DNA from: an uncultured Bacteroidales bacterium
Lineage (GTDB): Bacteria; Bacteroidota; Bacteroidia; Bacteroidales; P3
Length of the DNA: 11,464 bases
Direction of reading: 5' to 3'
Assembly (NCBI GenBank): GCA_905236405.1
Contig: CAJOQB010000227.1
Location: 1 to 11,464, forward strand
Shown here: positions 1 to 6,629 of the stretch, one piece after another
Position numbering within the stretch: the first letter of the stretch is position 1
How the letters are laid out: each line of letters begins with the position of its first letter
Translations under genes and position numbers: made by a program
Notes under the pieces: generated by a model
Told to the model about the DNA's origin: nothing
The model's input: the letters and a program-made list of their open reading frames with translations, nothing else
Database searches by the model: none

Positions 1-1140
1 CACAGTCCCGCCATAAAGTTTGTTCCAACCCAGATTGGTGTCGGCAATGTAGTCGGCTGAGTAGCAAGTGGCGTCGAGGGGATCCATATTGACGTCCATG
101 ATGTCGAACTTGAAGCGAGGCTGCTCAAAATAGTTATGTCCAGGCTGCTGGAGCACCGCCGCATAACGCATCAGCAACAGGTCGTGGACAGTGGAATCGA
201 CAACGTATTCATAGGTGATGCTTTCGGCCTGCGACTGTGCATAGGCGTTGCCCAGTCGGACGGAGAAGTCCTCTTCTTCAGGTACGGTCGGCAGGCTTTC
301 GCCAATGACGAGGTCGTAGGTGCCAGCGGTCATCACGGTATGTCGTCCTGCCACACGCCCCACGTTCAAATCGGGATTGAAAAAAAAGCCGCTTCGGCAA
401 GACACCATGCAGGAGTATAGGTCGGTGAAATCTTCGCACAGCGATGCACCCTCGCATCGTGTGATGAAACATTTGGCGGCAGTGCGACAGTTGTTTTGTT
501 CGTCACTGATGTAGTAATGGTAAAGGGTGTGTTCCAGTACCGAGTCGAGAATCAGTGTGGTGGAGTTGACTGTTATCACCTGGTTTTGGTATAGAGGTGA
601 TGTCCCATAATGGATAGTCCATTGGGTGGCATCGCTTGAGTCCCGCCAACTGATGGTGGCCTCATCTATACCAGACCTGGATTGTATGTCATAGATATGC
701 GAACACAACAAAGTACAGGTGACTGTCAACGAAAAAGAAGAGGAATAGGCATATTCGGAGGAATAGAATCCTATCAACAACTCATTGCCGTGTGCAGTCA
801 TTGTCACTGAGCCTGATACGGAATCTGCACGGAAGGAGTATTTGCCGTCATTCAAGAAAAACGTGTCTACCATCGGGTCGAGAGAGTAGGTACCAGTGAC
901 GGTGACAACGGCGTTTTCGGGTGCTTCGACTATTACCACTCCAGTGTACTTGGATGCGTTATGTACGGGAGAGAGCACCGTCATCGTGTCTTCAGGGGTG
1001 ATAGTCGCACGGCTGATTCCCCACGAAGGTACGTTGATGGAAGTCTGGGAAAAGGAGACAAACGAGGATAACAGTAGTATTGTCAGTAGCATGAACTTCT
1101 GACAATGATAGACTGTTCTATGGAGTAATTTACTGTTCAT
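1..1140 (-). CDS. Secreted multidomain surface protein, N-terminal part (cut by left edge)
   Basis: The frame is open without a stop from the ATG at 1140 to base 1 (380 codons), so the gene continues past the left edge. Residues 1-31 form a signal peptide with hydrophobic core at about 17-30 and likely cleavage SFS|Q before Gln32; an internal ATG at 1092 (Met17) is an alternative start. Residues about 60-141 resemble a CUB-like beta-sandwich (pattern G-V-V-I-x-A-P, later an LLIGFYS strand). Residues about 148-228 look like a fibronectin type III domain (ATISW, WTIHYG, YHYYISD). From about 233 there is a Cys-rich start (CEDFTDLYSCMVSC), then SVRLGN, SITYEYVVD, YAAVLQ, QPRFKF and LGWN, a jelly-roll-like module I recognise from Bacteroidales surface proteins but cannot name. 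Such proteins are usually type IX secretion or adhesin-like; a C-terminal sorting domain would lie outside the window. The exact function is unknown. It is divergent from the lipid cluster and has its own promoter. Confidence 0.8.
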   Translation of the reverse strand, partial: MNSKLLHRTVYHCQKFMLLTILLLSSFVSFSQTSINVPSWGISRATITPEDTMTVLSPVHNASKYTGVVIVEAPENAVVTVTGTYSLDPMVDTFFLNDGKYSFRADSVSGSVTMTAHGNELLIGFYSSEYAYSSSFSLTVTCTLLCSHIYDIQSRSGIDEATISWRDSSDATQWTIHYGTSPLYQNQVITVNSTTLILDSVLEHTLYHYYISDEQNNCRTAAKCFITRCEGASLCEDFTDLYSCMVSCRSGFFFNPDLNVGRVAGRHTVMTAGTYDLVIGESLPTVPEEEDFSVRLGNAYAQSQAESITYEYVVDSTVHDLLLMRYAAVLQQPGHNYFEQPRFKFDIMDVNMDPLDATCYSADYIADTNLGWNKLYGGTV

Positions 1141-1203
1141 AGAAACTCTTTTTTGTCTCAATAATAATTGGTTATATGATTTAAACGTTTCTAATGTTAA
1201 CTG

Positions 1204-1211
1204 CAAATATA
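1204..1211 (-). promoter_or_regulatory. Putative Bacteroidota promoter -7 box for the surface protein gene
   Basis: On the minus strand this reads TATATTTG, an exact match to the TAnnTTTG -7 element used by the Bacteroidota primary sigma factor. It lies 63 bp upstream of the ATG at 1140, implying a 5' leader of roughly 55-60 nt. A clear -33 TTG element is not obvious at the expected distance; only a T-rich run is present. The flanking stretch 1210-1224 is an inverted repeat. Confidence 0.5.
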
Positions 1212-1224
1212 CATAAAATATGTA
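1210..1224. repeat. Inverted repeat TACATA-AAA-TATGTA beside the minus-strand -7 box
   Basis: Two perfect 6-bp arms (1210-1215 and 1219-1224) are separated by three A. The left arm overlaps the -7 box of the surface protein promoter by two bases, so a protein bound here would sit between the -33 and -7 regions. The surroundings are very AT-rich, so a chance palindrome is possible. Confidence 0.4.
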
Positions 1225-1263
1225 AAAGGACGAAAAAAGTCATAATTTCTAATGACCGATTGG

Positions 1264-1277
1264 GTTAAATGTTAAAT
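1264..1277. repeat. Tandem direct repeat (GTTAAAT)x2
   Basis: Two head-to-tail perfect copies of the 7-mer GTTAAAT lie at 1264-1270 and 1271-1277. Their far end is about 37 bp upstream of the putative -7 box of the acyltransferase operon, a place where an activator could bind. There is no independent evidence for a function. Confidence 0.4.
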
Positions 1278-1313
1278 CTTTTACAAAACCTTCCACTTTC
1301 TCAAAAAAAAGCA

Positions 1314-1321
1314 TATTTTTG
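1314..1321 (+). promoter_or_regulatory. Putative promoter -7 box for the glsA-glsB-engB cluster
   Basis: TATTTTTG matches TAnnTTTG and is followed by CA, as in many Bacteroides promoters. It lies 34 bp before the ATG at 1356, giving a leader of about 28 nt. A -33 TTTG is not clear; the best candidate is a CTTTC stretch near 1294-1300. No other good match lies closer to the start codon. Confidence 0.5.
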
Positions 1322-1355
1322 CACTCCGAAACGAAGATAGTACCATACTTATATC

Positions 1356-2207
1356 ATGGCTCAAGAAACGAAGAAACAAGAGATAACGGCACAGCATGTC
1401 AATATGGAAAAGATACTGCAAGCCAAAGGAGTGAAGGCTCCGCGGTTTGTGGTGCGTTGGTTGGAACGGTTGCTGCATGTCGAGGAAATCAACAGTGTCA
1501 TCTACCAGTATCGCGATACGGAAGGGGTGGAATTCACGAAATCTGTCCTTCGCTATTTAGACATCACGGTCAAGGTGGAACACCCCGAAAGGGTGCCTCT
1601 CGAAGGGTCGCCCATCGTTGCCGGTAACCATCCGTTGGGTGGTCCCGACGGCATGGCGCTGATTAGTGTGGTAGGTGATAGTCGCAATGACATTGTTTTT
1701 CCCGTCAACGATTTTCTGATGGCGTTGCCGCAAATGACATCGGTGTTTGTCCCCATCGACAAGGTACATCGAAACACGGGCACGGCCAACGGCATCGAGA
1801 CGGCGTTCGAGTCGGCCAACACGCTGCTCTATTTTCCCGCAGGTGCCTGCTCTCGCAAGATTGACGGTGTCATCAAGGATTTGCCGTGGAAGCCTACCTT
1901 CATCAAAAAGGCGGTGAAGTACCGTCGCGACATTGTCCCCGTGTTCTTCGACGCTCAAAATCGTCGTCGTTTCTACAACATCGCCCGTTGGCGGCAGCGG
2001 TTGGGCATCAAGTTTAACTTCGAGATGGCGTTGCTCCCCGGAGAGATGTTTGCCCAAAGGGGCAACACATTCCGTGTGGTGTTCGGACAACCCATACCAT
2101 ACACCACTTTCGACAGTCGCCATACGCCTCAGGAATGGGCATCGCTGATGTACCGTCATGTCTATCGGTTGAAAGACAATCCCGATGCTCAGTTTGAAAT
2201 CAATTAG
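1356..2207 (+). CDS. glsA: PlsC-family lysophospholipid-type acyltransferase, likely glycine-lipid O-acyltransferase GlsA
   Basis: This 283-residue protein has the layout of the PlsC/LPLAT family. Motif I is NHPLGGPDG, with His92 and Asp98 as the expected catalytic pair; the spacing is H-x5-D rather than the usual H-x4-D. A motif II-like FVPIDK lies at 131-136, motif III is FPAG at 160-163 followed by CSR, and motif IV is DIVPVFF at 192-198. FPAG replaces the common FPEG, as in hemolysin-like acyltransferases. There is no signal peptide or clear membrane helix, so it should act at the cytoplasmic face of the inner membrane. In Bacteroides, GlsA adds the second acyl chain to the hydroxyl group of an N-acyl-3-hydroxy-fatty-acyl glycine made by GlsB; the partner gene follows after 23 bp, which is the main reason for this call over a phosphatidic acid PlsC. 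The ATG is preceded by an A/T-rich leader and no Shine-Dalgarno, normal for this phylum. Confidence 0.7.
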   Translation: MAQETKKQEITAQHVNMEKILQAKGVKAPRFVVRWLERLLHVEEINSVIYQYRDTEGVEFTKSVLRYLDITVKVEHPERVPLEGSPIVAGNHPLGGPDGMALISVVGDSRNDIVFPVNDFLMALPQMTSVFVPIDKVHRNTGTANGIETAFESANTLLYFPAGACSRKIDGVIKDLPWKPTFIKKAVKYRRDIVPVFFDAQNRRRFYNIARWRQRLGIKFNFEMALLPGEMFAQRGNTFRVVFGQPIPYTTFDSRHTPQEWASLMYRHVYRLKDNPDAQFEIN

Positions 2208-2230
2208 AATAACAAAAACACAATCATATC

Positions 2231-3424
2231 ATGGATCTTTCTTATATCCGTCCACCTGTAGAAAAGAAGATACTCAAAGAGGAACTTTCGCGTCGTCATT
2301 TCCTTCGTAAAACTAACTTTGGCAACAAAGAGATTTATGTCACCACCGCTCACCGATCGCCCAATGTGATGCAGGAGATTGGCCGTTTGCGTGAAATCTC
2401 TTTCGCCATCGAAGGTGGCGGCACGGGTTTGCCTGCCGATATCGACGAGTTCGACACGCTCCCCGAACCCTACTGCTTCAAGCAGCTCATCGTGTGGGAC
2501 CCCGTCGACGAGGAAATTGTGGGCGGCTATCGTTTCATTCACGGTACCAATATGTACTGTGACGCATCGGGACAATACTACACTCCGATGGCGCATCTTT
2601 TTGACTACAGCGATGAGTTCAGGGAGCATTATCTTCCATACACTATCGAGATGGCACGTGCTTGGGTTCAGCCCGCTTACCAACCGAGCACCAACCTCCG
2701 CAAGGGTCTTTATTCGCTCGACAACCTGTGGGACGGTCTGGGCGTAGTGGGTATCGAGATGCCCGAGACGCATTATTACATGGGCAAGCTGACCACCTAT
2801 TCCAATATGGATCCCTATATCAAGTCGTTGCTCTTCTTCTATTTCCGCAAACATTTCCCCGATCCCGAAGGTCTCGTCACGCCGCGTGTTCCGTTGAAAT
2901 TGGATGTAGACTTGAACAAGTTGGCCAGTGTTCTTAATAGCAACAACTACAAAGACGATTTCAAGATTCTTCAACAAGAGGCTCGCAAGGCAGGAGAACC
3001 CATTCCGCCGCTTTTCACGGCCTATATGAACCTAAGCCCCACGATGCGGACTTTCGGCAGCACGTTCAATCCCCAGTTCGGCAACACTGACGACACAGCC
3101 ATTATCATCAAACTGAGCGACATCTTCCCCGACAAACGCAGCCGCTATTTCGGCAGCTATGAGGACAAGAACCGTTCCTTCGACCGCAAGCACCTGTTCC
3201 GCATCAACTTCCGTCGCCTTCCTTGGTTCCGCAACAAACGCACCGAAGACCCCGAGGAGCGTCAGGCTTTGTTGAACCTGAAGAAGATGAAGAAAGCCCG
3301 TGTCCGTTCGGAATCCACCAAAGAGACGTCGTCACGCAAGCAGCAACGCAAGGCTCGTCGTCAGAAAATCATCGAAAACATCCCTGTCCACAAGCATAAC
3401 AAACAGGAGAGCGAAGAAAAGTAG
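2231..3424 (+). CDS. glsB: GNAT/hemolysin-like N-acyltransferase, likely glycine N-acyltransferase GlsB
   Basis: The core (residues about 20-333) matches the OlsB/GlsB 'hemolysin-like' GNAT acyltransferases: VMQEIGRLREISFAIEGG at 46-63, the acidic D70-x-D72-E73-x-D75 patch, CFKQLIVWD at 82-90, IVGGYRF at 96-102, and ARAWVQPAY at 142-150. OlsB makes N-acyl ornithine; GlsB uses glycine and a 3-hydroxyacyl-ACP to make commendamide-type N-acyl glycine, the precursor of glycine lipids and of flavolipin-like serine-glycine lipids. I prefer glycine because that is the described pathway in Bacteroides; the amino-acid substrate cannot be read from sequence. No signal peptide or membrane helix is seen. 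Residues 334-397 form an unusual Lys/Arg-rich tail (21 of 64) that looks disordered. The gene lies 23 bp after glsA and only 3 nt before engB, so it is surely cotranscribed. Confidence 0.72.
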   Translation: MDLSYIRPPVEKKILKEELSRRHFLRKTNFGNKEIYVTTAHRSPNVMQEIGRLREISFAIEGGGTGLPADIDEFDTLPEPYCFKQLIVWDPVDEEIVGGYRFIHGTNMYCDASGQYYTPMAHLFDYSDEFREHYLPYTIEMARAWVQPAYQPSTNLRKGLYSLDNLWDGLGVVGIEMPETHYYMGKLTTYSNMDPYIKSLLFFYFRKHFPDPEGLVTPRVPLKLDVDLNKLASVLNSNNYKDDFKILQQEARKAGEPIPPLFTAYMNLSPTMRTFGSTFNPQFGNTDDTAIIIKLSDIFPDKRSRYFGSYEDKNRSFDRKHLFRINFRRLPWFRNKRTEDPEERQALLNLKKMKKARVRSESTKETSSRKQQRKARRQKIIENIPVHKHNKQESEEK

Positions 3425-3427
3425 GAT

Positions 3428-4033
3428 ATGGAGATAAAGAAAGCCGTTTTTGTCGTCAGCAGCAGCAATTATCGCCAATGCCCCGACACAGGGTTGCCGG
3501 AATATGCTTTCATTGGACGGAGCAATGTCGGCAAGTCATCGCTAATCAATATGCTCACCAACAACCGAGGTCTGGCAAAGACCAGCGTCAAGCCTGGCAA
3601 GACGCAGCTCATCAACCATTTCTTGGTCAACGACCAATGGTATCTGGTCGATTTGCCCGGGTATGGCTATGCACAGACATCGAAGAGCAACCGCTCGAAG
3701 TGGCAGCAGATGATTGTAGACTATATGTTGAAAAGGGAGGCTTTGGTCAACACCTTCGTCCTTGTCGACTCGCGTATTCCACCGCAAGCCATCGACCTTG
3801 AGTTTATCAACTTCCTTGGAGAGCACGGGGTGCCCCTGAGCATCGTCTTCACCAAAATCGACAAACAGAAACAACGAGAGTTGGCTCATAATTTGAACAG
3901 CTACAAGCGTACATTGGCAGATGTGTGGGATCCACTGCCCGAGATAATCCTCACTTCGTCTGTCACGCGATATGGCAAGGAGGCTTTGTTGAATCGCATC
4001 GGTGAAATCAACGAAGGACTCAGTCGCGACTGA
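3428..4033 (+). CDS. engB: Ribosome biogenesis GTPase EngB (YsxC/YihA)
   Basis: The 201-residue length is normal for this TRAFAC-class GTPase, which helps assemble the large ribosomal subunit in the cytoplasm. All G motifs are visible: G1 GRSNVGKS at 30-37, G2 around the Thr of KPGKTQ at 55-60, G3 DLPGYG at 75-80, G4 TKID at 142-145, and a G5-like TSS at 176-178. The family signature GYGYA after G3 is present. The start codon lies 3 nt after the glsB stop, and the AGGA formed at the stop codon may help translation by coupling. engB is essential in many bacteria, so the lipid genes upstream share a transcript with a housekeeping gene. The final codons and stop form a 14-bp palindrome at 4020-4033. 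Confidence 0.96.
   Translation: MEIKKAVFVVSSSNYRQCPDTGLPEYAFIGRSNVGKSSLINMLTNNRGLAKTSVKPGKTQLINHFLVNDQWYLVDLPGYGYAQTSKSNRSKWQQMIVDYMLKREALVNTFVLVDSRIPPQAIDLEFINFLGEHGVPLSIVFTKIDKQKQRELAHNLNSYKRTLADVWDPLPEIILTSSVTRYGKEALLNRIGEINEGLSRD
4020..4033. repeat. 14-bp perfect palindrome ending at the engB stop codon
   Basis: TCAGTCGCGACTGA is its own reverse complement and its last three bases are the engB stop. With no loop and no T-run directly after, it is not a standard intrinsic terminator. A T-rich patch (4057-4062) lies about 25 bases later. It could be a protein-binding site or a coincidence of the Ser-Arg-Asp-stop codons. Confidence 0.45.
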
Positions 4034-4043
4034 AAAACCGTCC

Positions 4044-4072
4044 TTGCCGATACAATATTTTTCTATCTTTTG
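4044..4072 (+). promoter_or_regulatory. Possible promoter for the dacB-ompA pair
   Basis: TTG at 4044-4046 and TATCTTTTG at 4064-4072 resemble the Bacteroidota -33 (TTG) and -7 (TAnnTTTG) elements, with one extra T in the -7 box. The gap between engB and dacB is 90 bp, the largest in the plus-strand half after the divergent region, which fits an internal promoter. The transcript would have a leader of about 45 nt including a small hairpin just before the start codon. Confidence 0.4.
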
Positions 4073-4123
4073 CGTATTGTTATCGTTAGTTGATGACGAC
4101 TGAAAGGTCGTTGTCGTTTATAA

Positions 4124-5587
4124 ATGATTGTTATGCGAAAGATAAAACTCTTTATATCCACACTTTTGATATCCTTGACGCTGCCCGTCTGCTCCATTGC
4201 CCAAGGCACCGTTGCCCTTGACAATGTGGTGCATCGCGTGGCTGAAGACCCCTCGATGGTGCATGCTTCGTTGAGTGTCAGTGTCCACAATGTCACACAC
4301 AACTCGGTGGTCTACACCTATGAGGCACACAGGTCGCTTATCCCAGGCTCACTTACTAAGTTGTTCACCACTGCCGTGGGATTCAAGACGCTGGGTAGCG
4401 ACTTCCGCTTCAAGACCACCCTTGCCTACGACGGCAACATCGACGAAAAGGGTGTCCTTCATGGCAATATTTACATCATAGGCGGCGGCGATCCCCTGTT
4501 GGGTTCCTATCGTTATCAGGGTACCTGTCCCGACAGCCTCTTCACCGCGTGGCTCCACGACATCAAGACGGCTGGCATCAAGTCGGTGGATGGAAGAATA
4601 TGTTACGATGCCACCATCTTCGACAATGCACCGCTCCACGACAGTTGGCAGTATGGCGACATCGGCAACTATTACGCCAGTGGCGTCAGTGGGCTCAATT
4701 TCCACGAGAACATGTACTTCATCTATTTCGATTCCAAGAACAAGAAGGGCTTCCCCGAGATTTCTGGCACGTCGCCCGACAAGTTGGGGATTCGCAACCA
4801 GAACGAAGTACGTATTGCCGGAGCCAACACAGGCGACAATGTCATTGTCTATGGCGACCCCTTCACCCCTGTGAGGCTATGTCGCGGTACAGTGCCCGAG
4901 GGCAAGAGCCGTTTCCCTATTCGTGCCTCGATGCCCAATCCGGCAGCACGTTGTGCCGAGTTGTTTGCTCTCTTCCTGCGAGAGAACAATGTCAACGTCA
5001 GTAGTGCCGTCTCCGAGGTCTATTCGCGTGCCGACAACCTCACCACCATACAGGAGCACTATTCCAACCCCTATTATGTTATTGCCAAGTACACCAACCT
5101 GACAAGCAACAACATGTACGCCGAGTGTATCTACAAGTACATGGGCTATAAAGAGTATGGAAAAGGCAGTTATGCCAACGGCGCTCGTGTGGTCAACGAC
5201 TTCTTCCACGAGAACAAACTCAACACCGCTGGCGTCAACTTGGTCGACGGTAGCGGCTTGTCGCGCAACGACCGAGTGACGGCCGATTTCCTTTGCCAGT
5301 TTCTCAACCAGGTGAGTCACATGCCTATCTATAACGACTTTTCCAACTCGTTGGCCATCGTGGGGCAGAGCGGTACGGCCAAAAATGTGCTTCCCAACCT
5401 GCCATCGAGTGTCACCATGAAACTCAAGACAGGCACAATGACCGGTGTTAAAGCCTATGCCGGATATGTGATGACCACCAAAGGCGAGCTGCTCAGTTTT
5501 GCTGTCATCAGCAACGGATACGACTGTAGCGATGCCGCCATGAAGAACATGCTTGCAGATATCCTATACAAGATTGCCGAACTATAA
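4124..5587 (+). CDS. dacB: D-alanyl-D-alanine carboxypeptidase/endopeptidase, PBP4 type (peptidase S13)
   Basis: This 487-residue periplasmic enzyme should remove the terminal D-Ala or cut D-Ala-mDAP cross-links during cell-wall recycling. The three penicillin-binding motifs are in order: SLTK with nucleophile Ser76 and Lys79, SNN at 328-330, and KTG at 435-437. The large insert between the first two motifs is typical of S13/PBP4 and absent from the S11 PBP5 family. A DGSGLSR motif at 375-381 also fits S13. Residues 1-26 are a signal peptide with likely cleavage SIA|Q before Gln27; LPVC is not a good lipobox because Val precedes Cys. Met4 is an alternative start with the same signal peptide. 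A possible promoter lies upstream, and the OmpA-domain gene follows after 14 bp. Confidence 0.93.
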   Translation: MIVMRKIKLFISTLLISLTLPVCSIAQGTVALDNVVHRVAEDPSMVHASLSVSVHNVTHNSVVYTYEAHRSLIPGSLTKLFTTAVGFKTLGSDFRFKTTLAYDGNIDEKGVLHGNIYIIGGGDPLLGSYRYQGTCPDSLFTAWLHDIKTAGIKSVDGRICYDATIFDNAPLHDSWQYGDIGNYYASGVSGLNFHENMYFIYFDSKNKKGFPEISGTSPDKLGIRNQNEVRIAGANTGDNVIVYGDPFTPVRLCRGTVPEGKSRFPIRASMPNPAARCAELFALFLRENNVNVSSAVSEVYSRADNLTTIQEHYSNPYYVIAKYTNLTSNNMYAECIYKYMGYKEYGKGSYANGARVVNDFFHENKLNTAGVNLVDGSGLSRNDRVTADFLCQFLNQVSHMPIYNDFSNSLAIVGQSGTAKNVLPNLPSSVTMKLKTGTMTGVKAYAGYVMTTKGELLSFAVISNGYDCSDAAMKNMLADILYKIAEL

Positions 5588-5601
5588 AAATACCTGACAA
5601 T

Positions 5602-6603
5602 ATGAAAGCAAAATCCCTTTTGGTTCCAGCCCTTATGGCACTCAGTCTTTCGTCGTGTGTCACCTGGGGCAAATACGAACAGTTGGAGGCTACCCTCAAC
5701 CAGCAGAAGAAAGAACATGCCATCACACGGCAGGAACTGCTCGACATGAAGGACGAGTATGCTGCCCTGCAACGGCAGTACCAGCAGCAGTCGGCAGACC
5801 TCACCGATGCCGTCAACCTCAAAGAAGAACAGGATGCCACCATCCGCCAGTTGGAGGATGAGCTGCGTAACCTGCAACTGGGCTTCGACACCATCGAGGA
5901 AAACTATATACAGAAACTCAGTGGCACCAACCGTAGCCTGCAAGAGGCCGACAAGCAGCTTCGTGCTTTGAAAGAGCGTGAGAAAGCGGCCACCGAACGA
6001 GAGAAGGCTGCTGCCGAGCGTGAGAAAGCACTGCAGAAACAGCAGGCCGAGTTGGAGAAACGCAATGCCGAACTACAGAAGAACGAGCAGTCGGCTCGTA
6101 TGGCACTCGAGGCCAAGAAGCAAGAGCTGGAGTTGCTTCGCACCAGTGTCACCAAAGCCCTGACAGGCTTCCAGGACAAGGGTCTCAACGTCGATGTCAA
6201 AGACGGTAAGGTCTATGTCTCTATGGAGAGCAAGCTGCTCTTCCCCTCGGGCAGTTGGTCTGTGAGCAAGGAGGGTATGGCTGCCATCGAGGGATTGGCC
6301 CGTGTCTTGGAAGAGAATCCCGACCTCAACATCATGGTTGAGGGTCACACCGACAATGTAGCCTACAAAGGCAGCGGTGCTGTCAAGGACAACTGGGACC
6401 TCAGCGTGTTGCGAGCCACCACCATCGTCAAGTTGCTTCTGCAATACGGTCCTACCATCGACCCCACTCGCATCGAGGCCAGCGGTCATGGCGAGTTTGC
6501 TCCCAAGGTGCCCAACACCTCGCCCGAGAACAAGGCCATCAACCGTCGTACCGAGATTATCCTCACGCCCAAACTCGACGCATTGTTGAAAGCGGTGGAG
6601 TAA
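5602..6603 (+). CDS. Coiled-coil OmpA-domain lipoprotein (Pal/YiaD-like)
   Basis: Residues 1-19 form a lipoprotein signal peptide with lipobox LSSC and lipidated Cys19. Residues about 24-180 are a long charged coiled coil rich in Glu, Lys, Gln and Ala, including three exact heptads at 125-145. Residues about 185-325 are an OmpA C-terminal domain: EGHTDN at 247-252, NWDLSVLRA at 264-272 with Asp266 and Arg271 as the usual diaminopimelate-binding pair, the SGHGEFAPKVPN loop, and NRRTEI at 314-319. It should anchor a membrane to peptidoglycan. The residues after Cys19 (VTWGKY) lack the acidic surface-export signal of Bacteroidota lipoproteins, so I infer that it faces the periplasm. Its place 14 bp after a peptidoglycan carboxypeptidase fits a cell-wall role. 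The gene ends at a strong terminator. Confidence 0.88.
   Translation: MKAKSLLVPALMALSLSSCVTWGKYEQLEATLNQQKKEHAITRQELLDMKDEYAALQRQYQQQSADLTDAVNLKEEQDATIRQLEDELRNLQLGFDTIEENYIQKLSGTNRSLQEADKQLRALKEREKAATEREKAAAEREKALQKQQAELEKRNAELQKNEQSARMALEAKKQELELLRTSVTKALTGFQDKGLNVDVKDGKVYVSMESKLLFPSGSWSVSKEGMAAIEGLARVLEENPDLNIMVEGHTDNVAYKGSGAVKDNWDLSVLRATTIVKLLLQYGPTIDPTRIEASGHGEFAPKVPNTSPENKAINRRTEIILTPKLDALLKAVE
5974..6036 (+). repeat. Three in-frame 21-bp units coding heptads ERE-K-A-A
   Basis: Three consecutive seven-residue units, EREKAAT, EREKAAA and EREKALQ, lie inside the coiled coil. The DNA copies differ at synonymous sites (gagcgt against gaacga, gcggcc against gctgct), which points to an old duplication or to selection on the protein, not to fresh slippage. 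Confidence 0.75.
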
Positions 6604-6629
6604 GACAATAGAAGAGCTATACAAACAAG

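Noticed and set aside
1188..1254. Two copies of TTTCTAATG (1188-1196 and 1246-1254) as a possible regulatory repeat
   Set aside because: Nine-base matches in such AT-rich DNA are likely by chance, and the copies have no consistent position relative to either promoter.
1557..2159. A 200-codon minus-strand frame antisense to the GlsA-like gene
   Set aside because: It is a mirror of a conserved acyltransferase with catalytic motifs; no motif is seen in the antisense product.
2204..2977. A 257-codon minus-strand frame antisense to the GlsB-like gene
   Set aside because: The plus-strand frame is longer, has family motifs and fits the operon spacing; the antisense product matches nothing I recognise.
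4184..4196. A lipobox in the DacB signal peptide (LPVC)
   Set aside because: The residue before Cys is Val, not a small Gly/Ala/Ser, and a good signal peptidase I site (SIA|Q) follows, so DacB is called as a soluble exported protein.
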